Positions 8,612 through 19,832 of a stretch of 64,000 nucleotides of DNA are shown here, one piece after another. The stretch's first letter is position 1; each line of letters opens with the position of its first letter. Below the pieces are notes generated by a model. That model was given only the letters and a program-made list of their open reading frames with translations, did no database searches and was not told the DNA's origin. Location: assembly GCA_963585895.1 (NCBI GenBank), contig OY757916.1, positions 23,631,191 through 23,695,190 of the forward strand, read 5' to 3'. Position numbers and translations under genes: made by a program. The stretch comes from Sepioteuthis lessoniana. Its lineage: Eukaryota; Mollusca; Cephalopoda; Myopsida; Loliginidae.

Positions 8612-9230
8612 TTTCTTCTTTTTTCTTTGGTACTTTTTATTTTTTGCTTTACTTTTCCATCTTGTTTTTACTCTTCTTGTTTTTGGAGCTTTTTTTTCCT
8701 TTGCTTCTTTCTTTCTTTTTTCTTACCTTACCTCTTTCTTTTTCTTTTCTTCCCTCTTTCTTTTTTTCTTAACTTCCTTCTCTCTCTTTTCTTAACTTCC
8801 TTTTCTCTCTTTTCTTAATTTCCTTCTCTCTCTTTTCTTAACTTCCTTCTCTCTTCCTTGTTTCTTTTTTGTTACCTTCCTTTTTCTTTGCATCTTTCTT
8901 TTTTTCTTAATTTTCTTTCTTTTTGTCTTAACTTTATTTTTTCTTTTCTTTTTCCTTTCTTTTTAATTTTCTTCCTTTTTTTTCTTTTTTCTTTACATCT
9001 TTCTTTCTGTTTTGTTAATTTTCTTTTTTTCCTTTTTTATTTTTTCTTTTCTTCCTACTTTTTTATAACCTCCTTTTTTTTCTTTTCAATTTTTCTTCTT
9101 TGAGGATCCTATCTTTTATACTCTTTTTTTCCGCAAATATTCATTCAATCCTCTTCTTTCCGTTTACCTTCTTTTTAAAATCCTTCTTCTTATTCTACTT
9201 TTTTGACAGCACTTGCCCACCTTAACAGTA
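8612..9230. repeat. Pyrimidine-rich tract with short tandem blocks
   Basis: 600 bp of nearly pure T/C. The block CTTCCTTCTCTCTCTTTTCTT recurs in slightly varied form several times at 8775-8855. Phe/Leu/Ser-rich frames here are not genes. Confidence 0.8.
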
Positions 9231-9436
9231 TATATATTTTCTTGAGCCTTCATTATTCATTTTAATTTTTATGATACATTCAATTAAATATCAGATACTA
9301 CACTTTCATCCACTTAGAAGAGTTAGAGAACAACACTTTGATCTTTGTTGGATATGCAGCTATTACACTCTGATCTTCTCAGAAAATAGAATAAACAGAA
9401 AAAATATTCTTGTTTATTATATGGGTACTTTGTTTA

Positions 9437-9701
9437 ACCGGCTCATTGGCCAGTGGGTAGAGTGTTCGCCAATGGTCTGGGAGCCTGTGGTTCAATCCTA
9501 TGTTGAGTCATACCAAAGACTTAAAAAATGGTACTTGATACCTCCTTGCTCAACACTCAGCATTATAAGGTACATATCAAGGATAAAGTGGAGCTATCCA
9601 GGGAAAGGAGTAGCGCCCTCCCCTACACTTCGGTGTCGTAGCTATTGAAAAAGGAGCCTTCTGGTCGCCCTCGACTAAAGGGAGACAACTTTACTTACTT
9701 T
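9437..9701 (+). mobile_element. SINE-A, full length
   Basis: The head begins CCGGCTCATTGGCC with A-box and B-box blocks. The body has AAAAAATGGTACTTGATACC and the tail ends GGAGACAACTTTACTTAC. It faces the next SINE-A tail to tail. Confidence 0.85.
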
Positions 9702-9747
9702 GTCTCCCACCAACAGAATTTCATGGCTTTCATCAATGATAAAGTAA

Positions 9748-9922
9748 AGTTGGTGAACGTAGTTGAGCTCAACCTGAAGGCTCCTTTTTCAATAGCTACT
9801 ACGCCGAGGATAGGGGAGGGCACAACTCCTTTCCCTGGATTGCTCCACTTTACTCTTGATTCATACCTGATATTGCTGAGTGTTAAGCAAGGAGGTATCA
9901 AGTACCATTTTTTAAGTCTTTG
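9748..9922 (-). mobile_element. SINE-A, 5'-truncated
   Basis: Minus-strand copy with tail at 9750 and body to about 9922. The tRNA head is missing. With the preceding copy it makes a long inverted repeat with a ~46 bp spacer. Confidence 0.8.
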
Positions 9923-10029
9923 AGCCGTTTTTTTGGTTAATTTTTGTAAAACTACTAAGTGAATAATTCTAAGTTCATGAGGACTGTTCCAATGATAATA
10001 AGTACAATTGTTACCTTTTTATTCCATAT

Positions 10030-10275
10030 TCTGCGTATGACATTCAACAATCTGATTGAGAGTCTCCAATCCTGGAGCTTAGAGGAATGTGGAGTATCCC
10101 TTCATTGCCATTGCTCCCTGGTCCACTCTGGCCTGGAGTGGTAGCACCTCAAAGGATACTATCTATGGGTCAAATAGAACTGTTTGACATCTAAACTGTG
10201 TACTTATCCTAAATGGAATTGTTTGAAAATGAACTGTTTTTACATGTAACTATAAATAAACAAATGACTCATGGC
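10030..10275 (+). mobile_element. Retroposon C fragment
   Basis: 5'-truncated C body (CTGGAGCTTAGAGGAATGTG through GGTCAAATAGAACTGTTTGA) with one internal unit. Confidence 0.7.
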
Positions 10276-10740
10276 TTAGTTGTTTGGGGCTGTTAAATAC
10301 ACCAACTGTATATCTGCAGGGAGGTAAGACTCCTCCAATAATTATCCTGGATATAACTTAAAATAATCTGATGGAGATTTTGGGAATGAGGAGTACCTCT
10401 TTATTGTCATCACTCCCAGTTCCACTCTGGCCTGGAGTGATAGCAACTGATAGGGTCCTATCTAGTGGTAAAATAGAACTGTAATAAATGACTTATGCTA
10501 AACTGAATTACTTGGAATAGAACTGTGTGATCATTTGATAGTGTGTAAGCAAACACCTGATATTTCATTGAATTGTTAATGATACATAACAATATTTGGA
10601 ACCATTTAATTTTGTTGACTTATGCTAAATTGTATTTGGCATTAAATAACCAATAATGGTTGATATGCCATAAAACTAAACCAAACTAATTTGTGCAAAC
10701 AAATGCCTTATGCTGAATTGAATTTGCAATACAATTAGGG
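10276..10740 (+). mobile_element. Retroposon C
   Basis: A C copy with 5' body from 10282 and tail (GGCATTAAATAACCAATAAT...GATATGCC) at about 10645-10675, directly after the preceding fragment. 10690-10738 is more C-like internal sequence. Confidence 0.7.
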
Positions 10741-11515
10741 ATGTTGGGAAATTGTTTTAGTAATAAGTTGTTTCTTTGGTAAACTTAGAGGCTCCCCAAG
10801 TCTAGGGCAGGATAGCAGTAGCCACCCAAGTTAAAAATAGAAATATATCAGCAGCAAATCAGAAGATGAGCTGTGATTGGCTGAAAGAAGCTCAAAGGGA
10901 AGAGTTGTGAGAGTGGATGTGGGATAGACAACAGAGGAAGAGAGTTTAGCAGGGAACGATACATGATGATGTGAAGAGGAATGAAAATTAGGGCACCCAT
11001 TTTGGGTGAGCTCTGCAAAAAGGAATCCCCCTCCCAAAGCGAACATCTGAAGTTAGAACTGCAAACAAGCATGTGCGAGAACTACAACAGAAAACGAGAA
11101 TGATAATATCAAGGTCCATGTCTGTTCTCTCTCTCTCTCTCTTTTCATGATGCTTTGTTTCTATCTGCCTATCATAAAGAAGTTGACTCATTCTTCTTGC
11201 ACTGTTTCTTTCTTCTCAATGACTACAAAGAGGTGTAGTAGTGAATAAATTTTCATATTAGTGATCCAAGACAGTGTTTTGTGCATTCATTACTTTTTCT
11301 CATGGCAAGTTTACACCGAGAGTCAGACTGAAATTTAATTTATAGTGCTACACTCATAGAACTGTTAGAACCAAGGTAGTACATATTTTTGTGCGTTCAC
11401 CACTTTTTCTCATGGCGAGGTTACACCGAAAGTCTGACTGAAACTTAAGACATAGTGCTACACTCATAGAACTGTTAAAACCAAGGTGGTACACATATCT
11501 ATATGGTGCAGTAGT
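10741..11515 (+). mobile_element. Putative LTR-like segment
   Basis: This segment interrupts C-derived DNA. It starts TGTTGGGAAATTG, is richer in GC, contains an AATAAA at 11243, and ends in a duplicated block (next entry). These are LTR-like traits, but no matching second LTR, tRNA primer site or TSD could be proven. It may instead be an unclassified repeat. Three short frames at 10.83-11.19 kb show no domain. Confidence 0.3.
11280..11503. repeat. 112-bp tandem duplication
   Basis: GTGCATTCATTACTTTTTCT (11280) and GTGCGTTCACCACTTTTTCT (11392) begin two ~112 bp units. Both run to TAGAACTGTTA-AACCAAGGT-GTACA with a few substitutions. Confidence 0.85.
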
Positions 11516-11631
11516 GATCGTAGAGTCTGCTGAGAACCATGGTGATGCAAGCGTCTATGTGTATAGTAGTATTACAAACATCTATTTGAGAACGGTACTA
11601 TTACAAACACCTATTTCGTGCCGTGATTGCA

Positions 11632-11935
11632 TTACAAATTGTTTGAAATAGAACTGTTTGATCATTTAACTATGTGTAACAAATGACTGATTTTTAATTG
11701 AATTGTTAGTGATACATAGCAATACTTGGAACCATTTAACTTTGTTGACTTTTGCTAAATTGAATTGTTTGAAATAGAACTGTTAGATCATTTAACAGTG
11801 TGTAAGCAAATGACTGAATTGAATTGTCCATGACAAATCATATATATCTAATATATATGTATAAATTAGATTTTGCATTAAATAATCTACAATGGTTGAT
11901 ATGCCATAAAACCAAACCAATCAATTTTAGCATAA
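11632..11935 (+). mobile_element. Retroposon C, 3' half
   Basis: Internal units followed by the tail (GCATTAAATAATCTACAATG...GATATGCCATAAAACC). The 5' body is absent. It may continue the C copy broken at 10740 by the LTR-like segment. Confidence 0.7.
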
Positions 11936-12484
11936 ATATAATTTGTCCTTATGATGCTGCTTTTAAAAAAGATTCAGTTTCTCTCATCTGATTTCCTCTT
12001 CATAGCCATGTCCATGTCATTTCATGTGTGATTTTATTAGTTTATCACTTGAAGTATCGACAAATTTGTTTTTCTTCCTGCTGTTTTTTACTAGATTTTT
12101 ACATTGTTTTCTCACTGATCATTAATTAATTTTGCTTGTTATTAGCTGCAGTAATTAATCTCTTTGGACTCTTTGTTTTCTTTGATTTTTAAACAAGTAG
12201 TGTCAAGAGGCTTTAACTAGAGATCAAGTCACAAACAATCTCCTTTATACTCCAGCACCCTGCACAGTATTCTCACTGATTGTATGTATTATGTAAATGC
12301 ATTGATGATGATTTTGCTATAGAAATGCATTGACAATGAGGAAAAATTAGATTGTCAATGGCCAACAGTTAAAAGAAGTATTGATAAACAGAATGGGAGC
12401 TTTTATATATATAATTAATCAGAAGTTATGAACAAAAAGGAAAAAAGAAAGAAATTGAAAACAATAATATTGTTCATTATATAC
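11936..12484. other. Unassigned AT-rich interval
   Basis: No family match and no long ORF. Nothing convincing was seen. Confidence 0.4.
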
Positions 12485-12544
12485 TACCTCTGGAAAAATT
12501 ATGGAATTGACCACCTTAGAGGATGTTCACTTGCTTGTTTTTTT

Positions 12545-13785
12545 TATTTCCAAAGCATTTCTATAGTAAAAATCATTACCAATGCATGTCTACTTTTAAA
12601 ATCATTTTCAATGCATTTTTATAGTCAAAATCAGTTCTAATGCATTTTCATAGACAAAATAATTACCAATGCATTTTTATAATAAAAATCATTTCTGATG
12701 CATTTTTATAGTAAAAATCATTACCAATGCATGTCTATTCTTAAAATCATTTCCAATGCATTTTTATTGTCAATATCATTTCTAATGCATTTTCATAGTA
12801 AAAATCATTACCATTTATAGTCAAAATCATTTCAAATGCATTTTTATAATAAAATCATTTTCCATGCATTTTCATAGTAAAAATCATTTTCCATGTATTT
12901 TTGAAGTAAAAATCATTTCTCATGCATTTTTATTGTCAAAATCATTTATTATGCATTTTTATAGTAAGATTAATTCCAGCGCATTTTTTTATTACCCTTG
13001 GCAAAAATTACGGAATTGACAAACTCAGAGGATGTTCACGTGGGTTTTTTTAATTTCCACGGCATTTCTATTGTAAAAATCATTTCTAATGTATTATCTA
13101 TAGTAAAAATCATTTCTAATGCATTTTTATAGTAAACATCATTTTTTTGGCATTTTAATGTTGAAAATCATTTCTAATGCATTTTTATTGTAAAAATCAT
13201 TTCTAATGCATTCTTACACTAAAAATCATTTTATAGGCATTTTTATATTAAACATCCTTTCTAATGCATTTTTATAGTGAAAATGTTTCTTATGTATTTC
13301 TATTATCAAAATTATTTCAAATGCATTTCTATAGTAAAAATCATTTCTAAGGCATTTTTATAGTAAATATCATTTCCAATATATTTTTATAATCAAAATC
13401 CTTTGTAATGCATTTTTATCATAAAAATCATTTCTAATATATTTTTATTATAAAAATCATTTCAAATGTATGTTTATTATAAAATCATTTCTATTTTTTT
13501 TTAATAGTATAAAGATTTTTTATGCATTTTGATAGCAAAAATCATTACTAATGTATTTTTATCATAAACCTCATTTCTGATGCATTTTTAGAGTAAAAAT
13601 CATTTCTAATGCATTTCTCTTCTGCTTCTGTCAAAAATTTTAGAATTAGCCAACTTAGAACTTCTTGGTTTTTTATATATCCCATGCATTTTCATTGTAA
13701 AAATCATTTGAAATGCATTTTTATTGTAAGTATCATTTGTAATTCATTTTCATGTTAAAAAATGCATAGAAATGGTTTTTACAAT
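12545..13785. repeat. ~29-bp degenerate minisatellite
   Basis: About 40 copies of a unit close to AATGCATTTTTATAG followed by TAAAAATCATTTCT, with frequent indels and substitutions. The ATGCAT core and AAAATCAT block are the most constant parts. Confidence 0.85.
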
Positions 13786-13794
13786 AAAAATATA

Positions 13795-14355
13795 GCCCAG
13801 TTGGCCGGGGTCGTAGAATTTACCAACTGCTTCTCTGCTGAGGTATAGGACCCTCCCAAAGAGTGTCCTAGAAATGACCCTAAACAATCAAATTTGTGAG
13901 GTTCCAGTGATGCTGGGGCTTTGGGGAATGCCAAGCACCCCTTCATTGCTATTGCTCCCATGTCCACTCTGGCCCAGAGTAGTATCACGTGATAGGGACC
14001 TATCTATAGTTCCAACAGAACTACTTATGCTAAACTAAATTGTTTGAAATAGAACTGTTTTTTACATTTAACTATGCTATACTAAACTGAATTGTTCAAA
14101 GTTGAACTGTTTTGAAATTTAACTGTATGCAAACAAAAACTATACTTATACTAAACTAAATTGTTTGAATTAGAACTGTTTGAATAAACTGAATAGCTTG
14201 AAGTAGAAATGTTTTTTCAACAATAAAATTGTGTATTTATGCTAAATTAAATTGCTTGAAATAGAACTATTTATTTATGTAAAAATAGATTTGGCATTAA
14301 ATAACCTTCAAAGGTTGAAGTACCATAAATCCAAATAACCAAACCAAACAAAACC
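13795..14355 (+). mobile_element. Retroposon C, full length
   Basis: Starts GCCCAGTTGGCCGGGG, with complete body, internal units and tail (GGCATTAAATAACCTTCAAA). Near-identical flanks TAAAAATATA / TAAAAATACA suggest a TSD. It inserted into the minisatellite, so it is younger than the array. Confidence 0.8.
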
Positions 14356-14639
14356 ACTAAAAATACATTAGAAGTTTTTTTCTTATAAAAATGCATTGGA
14401 AATTTTAGATAAACACAAGTTGAACATCTTCTAAGTGAACCAATTCCATAATTTTTGCAGGGTTACCAGATATTTCATAGCTGTAGCTAATGTAGTTTTA
14501 TTAACAGTTCTATAGATGTTTTATGTTTATGATATGTCTGGAATATTTCATTCATGATAAGGATGAAACAATTCCTGACTGTCCATATATTAGCTACATA
14601 AGTATCTCACTGGACCTCCTCTCTTGAAAACAGCAAACA

Positions 14640-15475
14640 TTTTTTTGTGTTAGATTTAGCAATTAACAATTCCCGACTGATATGTTAGCTACATACAAAA
14701 TTTCACAGAACCTACTTTCTTGAAAACAGTAGACATTGTATTTTTTTTGTGTTAGATTTTGCAATTAACAATTCCTGACTATCCATATGTTAGCTACATA
14801 CAAAATTTCACAGAACCTACTTTCTTGAAAACAGTAGACATTGTATTTTTTTGTGTTAGATTTAGCAATTAACAATTCCTGACTTTCTATGTTAGCTACA
14901 TACAAAATTTCACAGAACCTACTTTCTTGAAAACAGTAGACATTGTATTTTTTTTGTGTTAGATTTAGCAATTAACAATTCCTGACTGTCCATATGTTAG
15001 CTACATACAAAATTTCACAGAACCTACTTTCTTGAAAACAGTAGACATTGTATTTTTTTTGTGTTAGATTTTGCAATTAACAATTCCTGACTGTCCATAT
15101 GTTAGCTACATACAAAATTTCACAGAACCTACTTTCTTGAAAACAGTAGACATTGTATTTTTTTGTGTTAGATTTAGCAATTAACAATTCCTGACTGTCC
15201 ATATGTTAGCTACATACAAAATTTCACAGAACCTACTTTCTTGAAAACAGTAGACATTGTATTTTTTTGTGTTAGATTTAGCAATTAACAATTCCTGACT
15301 TTCCATATGTTAGCTACATACAAAATTTCACAGAACCTACTTTCTTGAAAACAGTAAACATTGTATCTTTTTGTGTTAGATTTAGCAATTAACAATTCCT
15401 GACTGTCCATATGTTAGCTAAATACAAAATTTCACAGAACCTACTTTCTTGAAAACAGTAGACATTGTATTTTTT
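14640..15475. repeat. 104-bp satellite array, about 8 copies
   Basis: The motif CCTGACT recurs at 14774, 14878, 14981, 15086, 15190, 15294 and 15398, a 103-105 bp spacing. Constant parts include GTTAGCTACATACAAAATTT and CTTTCTTGAAAACAGTAGAC. Indels fall mostly in the T run. Confidence 0.92.
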
Positions 15476-15479
15476 CGAG

Positions 15480-15929
15480 TTAGATTTTTTCCCTATTCTT
15501 CACTCCTTAATCAGGTTTTAGCTTGAATTCCTCATCAACAAACTGACAGAATTGGAGGAAAATAATTGCTGCCTTATTTTCTGTACCAATCCATAATTCT
15601 TCATTTTTCAGGATCTTTTATTATTAGAAAGCACAAAACCCTGCTTGCCAAACAAAAGATAAAAAAAATCACCAAAGTTCTGTAATTCACCTGAAGATAT
15701 TTTTATCAGACATACATGATTGGTGAAGGAGTAAAAAAAAAGCCAATTCATGTATTTGCATAATGTCTGCATTCAGCTTCCTGATTGGTCAGTATTATGC
15801 CACTCTCAAGTCCAGGCCCATCTTCAGTTGTCCTTCAAAACTGACCCCCACAACTTTGTGGTAAAATTATTAGCACTGGATCAATGAAGAAATGGGGGAA
15901 GAAAAAAAAAGAAATGCTTTGTTTTTAAA
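15480..15929. other. Unassigned, possible 3' flank of the exon candidate
   Basis: No repeat family recognised. If the minus-strand exon at 15930-16132 is real, this would hold its 3' UTR. No AATAAA lies close downstream on that strand. Confidence 0.3.
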
Positions 15930-16132
15930 TCAATAGCATTGTAGGCGAATCCATGGCAAATTTCTTTGGCTAGAACGACTGGCACTGAGTTGCCAAAGTA
16001 GCTGTAGGTCACCTTGTAAGGTGGATTGCCAGACAACATCATTAGGAGGTATGTCAGAATGGATTCTAGAATCTGGGGTGTTAAACAGTTGCCATGGTGA
16101 GAAGAAATTGTGTTGCTGCATTTTCTTTTTGC
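15930..16132 (-). CDS. Candidate terminal exon, unknown protein
   Basis: On the minus strand a long pyrimidine tract ending TTTTTTCCATTTTTAG lies directly before 16132, as in a splice acceptor. The next 203 bases are GC-richer than the surroundings. One frame (phase leaving GC, then KKKMQQHNFFSPWQL...) stays open to a TGA at 15930-15932, just where the composition falls back to AT. It ends ...SQRNLPWIRLQCY. A second frame is also open (…SGNPPYKVTYSYFGNSVP…) but meets no splice donor. I recognise neither product. It could also be a pseudogene or chance. Homologues or RNA reads would decide. Confidence 0.35.
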
Positions 16133-16318
16133 CTAAAAATGGAAAAAAAAAACTGTGTTTATGATTTAATAATAACATAATATCAGATAGAATTTATTTA
16201 TGGTTTCAGAACAGAATTAACATAATACACTAGTAAAATATTTCAAACTTACCATCAGTCTATTTAGTTATGAATTTTCATATATTTGTATAATATGCAT
16301 TATGTGTTGGTTCTTCTC

Positions 16319-16362
16319 AATGTGTGTGTGTGTGTGTGTGTGTGGTTTGGGCTGAATTGTTC

Positions 16363-16429
<67 letters not shown>
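16319..16429. repeat. (TG)n microsatellite, two blocks
   Basis: Blocks at about 16319-16344 and 16366-16428, separated by TTTGGGCTGAATTGTTCC. A related TTTGGGCTTGGG follows, so the whole unit may have been duplicated. His/Thr-repeat frames on minus are artefacts. Confidence 0.92.
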
Positions 16430-16430
<1 letters not shown>

Positions 16431-16521
16431 TTTGGGCTTGGGTTTTTTTCTTTTGAAGTGATGTAGTTTGGGATTTGACAGGCAGTTGCTTTTTACTATT
16501 ATTTTTTGTGTGTGTATATAC

Positions 16522-16558
16522 TGTGTCGCATCCAAGCAAAGAACCAAGTAGATTACTA
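16522..16558 (+). mobile_element. SINE-F 3' fragment
   Basis: TGTCGCATCCAAGCAAAGAA with AGATTACTAAAT matches the last ~37 bp of SINE-F. The tRNA-like part is missing. Confidence 0.45.
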
Positions 16559-16669
16559 AATGTTCTCTGATGAAAGCAACAATCTGGAAATATCCACGTA
16601 TATAAGAACAAAATAAAATAATTCTAAAAAAATATAATCTCTTAGTGAACCGATTCATTTTGAGATATA

Positions 16670-17060
16670 CGTATGTATATGATGAAAAAGTATCAAGACT
16701 GAAGCTCTATTTACCAAGATAGAAATGAATAGAGAGGGGAAACATTAATTTGCTTCAAAATACTCTTCTAGGCATTCAATATATTTATTTCCATGAATTT
16801 TTCATTGGTTAATGTACCTTTGAAAATTCTCTTTTTGATATGGTGTGAAGCTGCACCATCATATTTCTTTTAATATCCCCCACATCTTCAAATCATAAAC
16901 TTGAGATGAATTTCCATTTTAAAACACAAGAAAAAACTGCATAAAGGTAAATCTGATGAATTCAGAAAGTGCTGCTCTATAAGAAATGTGCATTTTACCA
17001 AAAACTACTGAAGAAAAAGTATCAAAACTCTCCATGATTTTTTTTAATTGGCACTGACAC
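16670..17060 (-). pseudogene. Possible Tc1/mariner transposase C-terminus relic
   Basis: A minus-strand frame near 16795-16745 reads KYIECLEEYFEAN then stop, like the ...CI..GG.YFE ending of mariner transposases. Upstream is frameshifted and unrecognisable. Similar blocks AAAAAGTATCAA at about 16685 and 17017 are direct, not inverted, so ends are not defined. Confidence 0.25.
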
Positions 17061-17263
17061 ATATACACTTTTTCTCAGTACCTTGACGGCTATCTGGACC
17101 TCTTATTATAATTCCTTTATTGTCTTAGTTGATGCTTTGTATAAACTTCTTCATTTTATTCATCTTTATTTAAATTTTAAAGCTTAGAATCAAATATATT
17201 TAAAGTTTCAGGTTTGCTGCTTTCTCATCATAACATGTACATGGATTGTTAGATATGCATAAT

Positions 17264-17272
17264 GCATGTATA

Positions 17273-17348
<76 letters not shown>
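17264..17348. repeat. (TA)n microsatellite
   Basis: About 40 TA units with GTA/CATA interruptions. Ile/Tyr-repeat frames are artefacts. Confidence 0.95.
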
Positions 17349-17350
<2 letters not shown>

Positions 17351-17474
17351 AGGGTTCTGTTTTTTAAATTCATCAGCAACCCAGTTTAATCCAACTCTGC
17401 ATTTGCATAGTTTTATGTTATGAAAGCAAAAAAAACTTTCAAAACTCATTTAAAAACACTCTTTACATATGCAA

Positions 17475-17640
17475 GCAACCCCTGATGATGGCCTATGAAG
17501 GATCTGAAAGTGCTCAGGACAATTTTGGTAAATTCCACCGCTTGTATGATTGCTTTTTAGCTCTTCAACCAATAAATACTACCCCTGTCAAAAACTATGT
17601 AATTATAGGATGTTCTCCTTGTTTTATTTATTTATTTAGC
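17475..17640 (+). mobile_element. Possible PLE terminal fragment with hammerhead-like core
   Basis: CTGATGA (17478-17484), an extra T, GGCCT-loop-AGGATCT and GAAAG occur in hammerhead order. The arrangement matches the better-supported PLE relic at 6.2 kb. No coding remnant was seen upstream, so the call is tentative. Confidence 0.3.
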
Positions 17641-17809
17641 AGTAAATAAACTAATAGAATATAGATGCAAAACATTCTTTATTTAAGAGCTGGACTTTCT
17701 GGCTCCATAAAGTACTCCTTTAAAACATAGATGAAATCATTCAAAATTATGATATATTTTTCGGGGTCATGCACAGAAAAATATTACAGAATAACCAATT
17801 TTTGTCAGG

Positions 17810-17892
17810 GATAGATAGATAGATAGATAGATAGAATGAAAAAATAGATAGATAGATAAATAGATTGATAGATAGATAGATAGATAGAATGA

Positions 17893-17942
<50 letters not shown>

Positions 17943-18026
17943 TTTAATAGAGTGAAATAGGTAGATAGAGAGATTGATATGAATAGACTGAGATAGATAG
18001 ATAGATAGATAGATTTGAATAGAGTG

Positions 18027-18058
<32 letters not shown>

Positions 18059-18090
18059 TGAAAAAAATAGATAGATAGATATAAACAGAA
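17810..18090. repeat. (GATA)n microsatellite, compound
   Basis: Six or more GATA blocks separated by short spacers such as GAATGAAAA and TTGAATAGAGTGA. These recur, so spacer and repeat were co-amplified. Confidence 0.95.
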
Positions 18091-18303
18091 TCAGATTGAC
18101 CGATTGTTAGGATCAGAGTATCTGTGTGCTCTGCCTCGGACTAAAGAAAATGACATTCTTCAACTCTCTACCTGGGATCAGTGTAGTATCTGTGTACTCT
18201 GTCTAATTTAGGTTTACTCTTACCATATTTTTCAAGCAGCTGGATATGTCATTAGCTCAGGAAATAACAGAGAAACAAAGAATTACACAAAAATGTATAT
18301 ATG

Positions 18304-18540
18304 TTAAGTTGGCAACTGAAGTCGAGGGCGACCCGAAGGCCCTTTTTCAATAGGTACTACACCAAAGAATAGGGGAGAGTGTTACTCCTTTCCCTAGATG
18401 GTTCCACTTTACCCTTGATTTCTACCTTATAATGTTCAGTGTTAAGCAAGGAGGCATCAAGTATCTTTTTTGAGTCTTTGGTATGACTCGACCTGGGATT
18501 GAACCCCAGTCTCCCGAGCCATTGGCGAGCACTCTGGACT
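18304..18540 (-). mobile_element. SINE-A, full length
   Basis: Tail at 18304 (TTGGCAACTGAAGTCGAGGG), head at 18480-18540 with the B-box complement GGGATTGAACC. The body is little diverged. Confidence 0.85.
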
Positions 18541-18544
18541 GGTA

Positions 18545-19380
18545 ACGGAAAAAAACACACTTATATATTTTTATATATGATACATTTATGTTTCTCTCAA
18601 ACATAGGTGGTTTAAGTATTAGTGGTTTGCTTCAGCATTAAAACTAAAAAGTTAAAATTCTGCTCATAAGCAGCGGACTGTAAGACTTATAAGTTCAAAG
18701 TTGCCATAAAAAAAGGAAATACTTAATATAAGAAAACAGCAACAGTAAATATCTTTCATATTTGTTTTTCTTTTTCTTTCATATTTGTTCGATTTGCATT
18801 CATTTCTTTTATTCAGTTTTCTTTTTATTTCTTTTTCTTTCAATTTCACTTTCTGGCACATTTTTTCCTCGTTAATAAAAGCCATGACATTTTTTAATTT
18901 GAACCTAAAAACTCACAGTATTTGTTCTTCTTCCCAAAAACAGTGAACCAGATTTTTTTTCCATCTATATCTCTTGGGAGAGAACAATTCCCAAACCCTC
19001 TGATGACTTGTACATAGTGAATTTAAGCAGGGAAATGCAAGAAGAATCTTGTTTAATTTTCTATTACACATATTCTGAGAACTGACAGTTTGAAATTACA
19101 GATTTCTTCTTTTTTTTCCATCTTTATCCAGACCTGACCTCAAATTCTACCTTATCAGACTAACATCTCCCTTCTCCTGGATGGGTTTTCAAATATTTTT
19201 CCCATCATTCCTTTTTGCCAAATATTGAAGCCCCTCTAATTTGAGTTTGGTTCTGTATTGGAATGGTCTCTTCCTTATCTTTGGTCCCAATTTTATCTGT
19301 GATGAGTATTTACAGCCTATAGTTTGTTTACTTGGTCGATGGCAGAAGGCTTTGATTATGGGAAATAAGATGCAAACAAA
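18545..19380. other. Unassigned AT-rich interval
   Basis: Contains Lys-rich and Phe-rich frames only. 19190-19380 is slightly more complex but shows no exon with both splice sites. Confidence 0.35.
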
Positions 19381-19384
19381 ATGA

Positions 19385-19459
19385 AGAGAAGGAAAAAGAT
19401 GAGTGAAAGATGTATCCAACAAAGAAGGAGACTTGGAGAGTGGGAGAGAATAAAGAAAT

Positions 19460-19490
<31 letters not shown>

Positions 19491-19781
19491 AAAAGAAAGA
19501 ATAAAATGGATGTGACCAGAGTGTATTTGGGAACAAATAATGTTTTAAAAAAAGGTAAGTAGAAAATTAAAAGTTTGATAAAAACAAAATAAAATAAAGG
19601 ACAGTGAGAGACCGAGACAGAGGGAAAAGAAAGAAAGAAAGAAAGAAGGAAAGAAAGAAAGAAAGAAAGATGAAAATAGATGTGAAAATAAAAAGTCAGA
19701 TAAAAACTAGATAGAAAAAAAAGGACTATGAGACAGAGAAAGATAGCAAGAGAAAGAGAGAGAGAGAAAGTGGGAGAAAGA

Positions 19782-19832
<51 letters not shown>

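Larger units (their letters stand above)
12485..14470. mobile_element. Inverted-end element filled with minisatellite
   Basis: The left end (GAAAAATTATGGAATTGACC, then ACCTTAGAGGATGTTCAC) is matched in inverse orientation at 14400-14470 (CAAAAATTATGGAATTGG, CACTTAGAAGATGTTCAAC on minus). Two related internal copies at about 13005 and 13625 show the end sequence was itself duplicated. The interior is a ~29-bp degenerate minisatellite plus a later C insertion. It resembles a non-autonomous DNA element with long terminal inverted repeats. No transposase remains and no TSD is certain. Confidence 0.5.

Noticed and set aside
15780..16180. The second open frame (…PPYKVTYSYFGNSVP…) as the exon product
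   Set aside because: It continues into T-rich low-complexity sequence and meets no splice donor, whereas the other frame stops where the GC-rich segment ends. Kept only as an alternative.
16300..16658. His/Thr-repeat proteins on minus
   Set aside because: (CA)n microsatellite read in two frames.
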